Source: CAZBUH01 sp964495095 (GTDB lineage: Bacteria > Bacillota > Clostridia > Oscillospirales > Oscillospiraceae). From it: a stretch of 24,311 nt of DNA. Each line of letters starts with the position of its first letter. The first letter of the stretch is position 1. This document shows, piece by piece, positions 21,164 through 24,311 of the stretch. The notes beneath the pieces were generated by a model. It was not told the origin of the DNA and searched no databases. It saw only the letters and a program-made list of their open reading frames with translations. Position numbers and translations under genes: made by a program. The stretch is taken from contig CAZBUH010000023.1 in the NCBI GenBank assembly GCA_964495095.1, positions 1 to 24,311 of the forward strand, written 5' to 3'.

Positions 21164-22591
21164 ATGTCTGAAGACAGGGAATATTGGAAGGAATTGCTCG
21201 GGGACGCCTTTGACGAACAGATATACGAGGAGATAATCGCTCCGTCCATGGACAATGAGGATAAACCGGCTCAGAGCGAAAAGTGGACGGAGATAATACC
21301 GGAAACGCCCGAAAACGCGCCGTCGGAGGCTGAGCCTGCCCCTTCCGGGCCGGTAAGTCCGGTGAGTGAGGAAAAATTCGTCGATATAATATCGGATACC
21401 TTCAAAGAAAAAGAGCCGGAGTACGTGGAACGGTACGACAGCCGTGACCGCGGCGGGGACAGGGATTACTATGACGATGACGAGTATTACGAGGACGACG
21501 ACGAATATTACGATGATGAAGAGCCTGTCATACGCCGGAGCCGCCGGAAAAAGACCGGCTGTCTTGGCGGATTTATGTATGCGGCCTTTGTTATCGGCTT
21601 GAGCCTGCTTATCGCGTCGCTGGGATGGCTGGCGGCTACCGACGTACTGGCGTTTGGAAAGAGCGAGGGGCTTGTGACGGTGACGGTGCCGGAAAATGTG
21701 ACGGTTGACGGGATTGCGGATATACTTTATAACGCCGACCTTATTAACTACAAATTCCTGTTTAAATTCTACGGCAAACTTGCGCACGCGGACCAGAAGG
21801 TTTCTGCCGGCACATACGAGCTTAACAAAAAGTTCGACTATAACGCCCTGATTCGCGGCATGACAGCCTCTGCCGGCGAGCGCGTCACTGTGGATATCAC
21901 CATTCCCGAGGGCTACAGAATGAGCCAGATATTCGATCTCCTGGAGGAGAATAATGTCTGTACTGCGGAGGAGCTTTATGACGCTGCGGCAAACGGTGAT
22001 TTTGAATACGATTTCCTTGCCGGCACCTCGAAAGGCGACGCCCAGCGGCTTGAGGGCTTCCTGTTCCCGGACACATATACCTTCTATGTGGACGATTCGC
22101 CCTCAAACGCCCTTAAAAAATTACTCAGCAACTTCAACAATAAATTTACCGACTCAATGTACGCGCGGGCAGCAGAGCTTGGCTACAGCCCCAGGGAGAT
22201 AGTTACAATCGCCTCCATGATAGAAAAGGAAGCGGCAAATGACACCGAGCGCGCGGATGTTTCCTCTGTAATATATAACCGCCTGAACAGCGCCGATTTC
22301 CCGAGGCTTCAGATAGACGCGACGGTAGTATACGCCCTTGGTGACGGCTATAAGGGCGGCGCCCTGACTTATGACGACACTGCAATTGACAGCCCATACA
22401 ATACCTATGTGTGCGAGGGGCTTCCAATCGGGCCTATCGCAAATCCCGGCATCGCCTCAATAAACGCGGCCCTCTATCCGAACACCACTGATTATTACTA
22501 TTACGCACTGGATATAAGCGGCTCCCACAGCTTCTTTACAAATCTCAATGCGTTTAACGCATTCCTTGCGAGTGATTCATATGGCGGATAA
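21164..22591 (+). CDS. mltG: Endolytic transglycosylase MltG
   Basis: Cleaves nascent peptidoglycan strands near the membrane and so limits glycan length. 475 residues. A long acidic cytoplasmic N-terminus (1-130) includes an Asp/Tyr/Glu-rich tract at ~101-120. One membrane helix is at ~136-158. The extracellular YceG domain follows, with catalytic Glu354 in S-M-I-E-K-E-A and S-V-I-Y-N-R-L after it; C-terminal P-Y-N-T-Y and G-P-I-A-N-P-G are typical. Start ATG 21164 is preceded by GAGGTGTGAG. It overlaps the U32 gene by 11 bases. Confidence 0.94.
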   Translation: MSEDREYWKELLGDAFDEQIYEEIIAPSMDNEDKPAQSEKWTEIIPETPENAPSEAEPAPSGPVSPVSEEKFVDIISDTFKEKEPEYVERYDSRDRGGDRDYYDDDEYYEDDDEYYDDEEPVIRRSRRKKTGCLGGFMYAAFVIGLSLLIASLGWLAATDVLAFGKSEGLVTVTVPENVTVDGIADILYNADLINYKFLFKFYGKLAHADQKVSAGTYELNKKFDYNALIRGMTASAGERVTVDITIPEGYRMSQIFDLLEENNVCTAEELYDAAANGDFEYDFLAGTSKGDAQRLEGFLFPDTYTFYVDDSPSNALKKLLSNFNNKFTDSMYARAAELGYSPREIVTIASMIEKEAANDTERADVSSVIYNRLNSADFPRLQIDATVVYALGDGYKGGALTYDDTAIDSPYNTYVCEGLPIGPIANPGIASINAALYPNTTDYYYYALDISGSHSFFTNLNAFNAFLASDSYGG

Positions 22592-23798
22592 GAAAAAACC
22601 GGAGCTGCTCTCTCCGGCTGGCGATACGGAACGGCTGCTCATGGCGGTAAATTACGGGGCAGACGCCGTATATATGGCCGGAAAGCAGTTCGGTATGCGG
22701 GGCGGAGTTGAAAACTTTACCACCGGGGAGATGGGCAGAGCTGTAAAATACTGCCACGAAAGAGGTGTAAAGGCCCACATAACGGTGAACACCCTGCCAA
22801 GGGCTGACGAGCTGAAAGCGCTTCCGGGATATCTTGAGGAGCTTGACGATATGGGCGCTGACGCGCTGATTATCGCGGATTTGGGAGTGTTCCGGATGGC
22901 GCAGAAATACGCGCCGGACACGGAAAAGCACATATCCACCCAGTCGGGAATTGTAAACTCCGAAACGGCCAGGGCGTGGTACGATTTAGGCGCAAAGCGC
23001 GTTGTGCTGGCCCGTGAGATGACGTTTCCTGAGATAATCGAGCTGCGGCAAAATACTCCGCCGGAGCTGGAAATAGAGACTTTTATACACGGGGCCATGT
23101 GCGTGAGCTTTTCGGGCCGGTGCCTGCTGTCGGACTATATGACGGGCCGGGACGCAAACCGCGGACAGTGCGCACAGCCCTGCCGGTGGAAATACTATCT
23201 TATGGAGGAAAAACGCCCGGGAGAGCTTTTCCCGATAACCGAGGACGAAAAGGGCACATATATCATGAACTCCCGGGATATGTGCATGATAGACCATGTG
23301 CCGGAGCTTATCGATGCGGGGATAGACGCCTTTAAAATAGAGGGCAGGGCAAAATCCTCATATTATGCCGCGGCGGTGACAAACGCGTACAGGCATGCTG
23401 TGGACTGCGCCATGCAGGGCCTGCCGCTTCCTGATGTGTGGCGCAGCGAGGTGGAGAAAATCAGCCACCGGAACTACTGTACCGGCTTTTACTACGGCCG
23501 GCCTGAAAACGGCCAGTTTTATGAGGACGCCAGATACATACGGGATTGGCAGATATCAGCCGTGGTGGAGGAGTGCGACGGCAGCGGCAGCGCGCGGCTT
23601 ACCCAGCGTAACCGGTTTAACACCGGCGATAATCTGGAGCTTATTGCTCCGGGCATTGAGCCTGTGGCCTTTACCGCCGGGCAAATGCGGGACAGCGAAG
23701 GCCGGGTCATCGACTGTGCAATACACCCGATGATGGAGTTTTACATGAAGCTTCCGGTAAAAGTCCCGAAATATGCCGTCCTGCGCCGAGAAAAGTGA
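22581..23798 (+). CDS. Peptidase U32 family protein (TrhP-like)
   Basis: 405 residues. U32 proteins of this size include TrhP, which takes part in 5-hydroxyuridine formation at tRNA position 34, and others first described as collagenases. The U32 signature E-T-F-I-H-G-A-M-C-V-S-F-S-G-R-C-L-L-S occupies 166-184. Cys174, Cys181, Cys197 and Cys201 suggest an iron-sulfur or zinc site. E-L-L-S-P-A-G-D at 8-15 is the family N-terminus. ATG 22581 lies within the end of mltG; the upstream in-frame start at 22548 adds no family sequence. mltG-U32 is a common pairing in Clostridia. The stop overlaps the start of the alaS promoter region. Confidence 0.93.
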   Translation: MADKKKPELLSPAGDTERLLMAVNYGADAVYMAGKQFGMRGGVENFTTGEMGRAVKYCHERGVKAHITVNTLPRADELKALPGYLEELDDMGADALIIADLGVFRMAQKYAPDTEKHISTQSGIVNSETARAWYDLGAKRVVLAREMTFPEIIELRQNTPPELEIETFIHGAMCVSFSGRCLLSDYMTGRDANRGQCAQPCRWKYYLMEEKRPGELFPITEDEKGTYIMNSRDMCMIDHVPELIDAGIDAFKIEGRAKSSYYAAAVTNAYRHAVDCAMQGLPLPDVWRSEVEKISHRNYCTGFYYGRPENGQFYEDARYIRDWQISAVVEECDGSGSARLTQRNRFNTGDNLELIAPGIEPVAFTAGQMRDSEGRVIDCAIHPMMEFYMKLPVKVPKYAVLRREK

Positions 23799-23827
23799 TT
23801 GACAAATCCGGCGGCGGTGTTTATAAT
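23799..23827 (+). promoter_or_regulatory. Strong sigma-A promoter of alaS
   Basis: Consensus TTGACA (23799-23804), 17 bp, TATAAT (23822-23827), placed directly after the U32 stop codon. Confidence 0.88.
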
Positions 23828-23833
23828 ATTTCC

Positions 23834-24055
23834 TGCTATGAAGAAACGAGCTGTATGAAACAGCGCCAAAGAGAGAGGGGATAAAGGTGAAAGCCCCTTG
23901 CGCCATGCCATGCGGCGGCCATTTCCGAGCGTTTCCGGGAGGACCGGGACGTTTTCCGCGTTAAGGAGTCTTGAGACGCCCGAAAGGGCAATCAGGGTGG
24001 TACCGCGAAGGTTAATTGCTTTCGCCCCTGCGTATAGGGGCGGAAGCTATTTTTT
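23834..24055 (+). ncRNA. T-box riboswitch of alaS
   Basis: Transcription-attenuating leader that senses uncharged tRNA-Ala. Seen: stem I distal elements (AGAGAG, then GGGG...GGTGAAAGCCCC, 23870-23899). The T-box itself is GGGTGGTACCGCG (23995-24007); its TGGT bulge can pair with the ACCA end of tRNA. A 12-bp intrinsic terminator follows (24018-24029 with 24036-24047), then a T-run to 24055. The specifier is not firmly located; GCG at 23929-23931 is a candidate alanine codon. Uncharged tRNA-Ala would favour the antiterminator and allow alaS transcription. Confidence 0.93.
24018..24055 (+). terminator. T-box-controlled intrinsic terminator
   Basis: Twelve-bp stem with one U-G pair, six-base loop, followed by TATTTTTT. 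It lies between the T-box sequence and the alaS ribosome site, GGGGAGGA at 24056-24063. Confidence 0.92.
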
Positions 24056-24071
24056 GGGGAGGATAAGAAAA

Positions 24072-24311
24072 ATGGCACAAAAGTATTTTGGCCTGAACGA
24101 GCTGAGAGAGCTGTTCCTCAAGTTCTTCGAAAGCAAAGGGCACCTGAGGCTGCCCAGCTTTTCCCTGATCCCGCAGAACGATGCGTCGCTGCTGCTCATC
24201 AACTCCGGTATGGCCCCTATGAAGCCATATTTCACCGGGGAGCAGGAGCCGCCGCGCCGCCGCGTGTGCACATGCCAGAAGTGTATACGCACCGGCGATA
24301 TTGAGAACATC
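24072..24311 (+). CDS. alaS: Alanyl-tRNA synthetase, 3' end outside window
   Basis: Charges tRNA-Ala. The first 80 codons are visible: M-A-Q-K-Y-F-G-L-N-E-L-R, F-F-E-S-K-G-H, S-F-S-L-I-P-Q-N-D-A-S-L-L-L-I-N-S-G-M-A-P (class II motif 1 region), then F-T-G-E and the C-T-C-Q-K-C-I-R-T-G-D-I-E-N motif-2 region, all diagnostic of AlaRS. GGGGAGGA precedes the ATG. Expression is governed by the T-box leader upstream. Confidence 0.97.
   Translation, partial: MAQKYFGLNELRELFLKFFESKGHLRLPSFSLIPQNDASLLLINSGMAPMKPYFTGEQEPPRRRVCTCQKCIRTGDIENI

Noticed and set aside
23938..23947. GGAGGACCGG in the alaS T-box, a 10-base match to the att core
   Set aside because: It lies in conserved riboswitch structure, lacks the inverted arms and the remaining core bases, and is probably chance in GC-rich DNA.

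Overview
The window looks like a chromosomal segment of a spore-forming member of the Clostridia (Firmicutes), probably near the Oscillospiraceae. Supporting signs are the cotJ spore-coat operon, a SpoIIM-like engulfment protein, a Spo0A-type DNA-binding domain, the SCIFF ranthipeptide pair, a T-box leader on alaS, TTGACA/TATAAT promoters with 17-bp spacing, strong GGAGG ribosome sites and a fairly GC-rich composition. There is no rRNA, tRNA or CRISPR array.

The central observation is that the spore-coat gene cotJC is split in two. Its first 34 codons lie at 2011-2112, directly after a fused cotJA-cotJB gene. The other 164 codons lie about 15 kb away, ending at 17669, on the same strand. Both halves end in the same 14-bp sequence (2098-2111 and 17160-17173), in the same reading phase. 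Recombination between the copies would remove 15,062 bp and rebuild an uninterrupted 198-codon cotJC. A SpoIVCA-size serine recombinase lies right at the left junction (2130-3584, minus strand). The joined outer arms of the two junctions form a near-perfect inverted repeat, as expected for a serine-recombinase attP. This is the architecture of sporulation 'intervening elements' such as skin in sigK. Here, however, the intervening DNA is not a prophage: apart from the recombinase and one small unknown ORF it carries ordinary host genes.

Layout. Left flank: guaB (minus, cut by the window edge), then cotJAB and the 5' part of cotJC (plus). Inside the element, left to right: recombinase (minus); small unknown ORF (plus); SCIFF maturase and SCIFF precursor (minus); a minus-strand operon tex, PIG-V-like glycosyltransferase, ksgA, 3-methyladenine glycosylase and Orn/Lys/Arg decarboxylase-family protein; then plus-strand tgt, yajC, a TIGR04086-type membrane protein, spoIIM-like, xerD and a YesL-like protein. 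Right flank: the 3' part of cotJC with a strong terminator, a free-standing Spo0A C-terminal-domain protein, a tagA/tmk/DJ-1/5-formyl-THF cyclo-ligase operon, a tiny Cys-rich peptide gene on the other strand, mltG and a U32 protease-family gene, and finally a T-box and the start of alaS.

How it may work together (inference): in vegetative cells cotJC stays broken and the housekeeping cargo is expressed normally. In the mother cell during sporulation the recombinase would excise the 15-kb segment as a circle and restore cotJC for coat assembly. Because the mother cell is terminal, moving host genes such as spoIIM and xerD onto a circle costs nothing heritable. Other points of note are a SCIFF precursor lacking the usual fourth cysteine, a GuaB very like the IMP dehydrogenase of the protist Tritrichomonas foetus, and several intergenic hairpins with possible regulatory roles.
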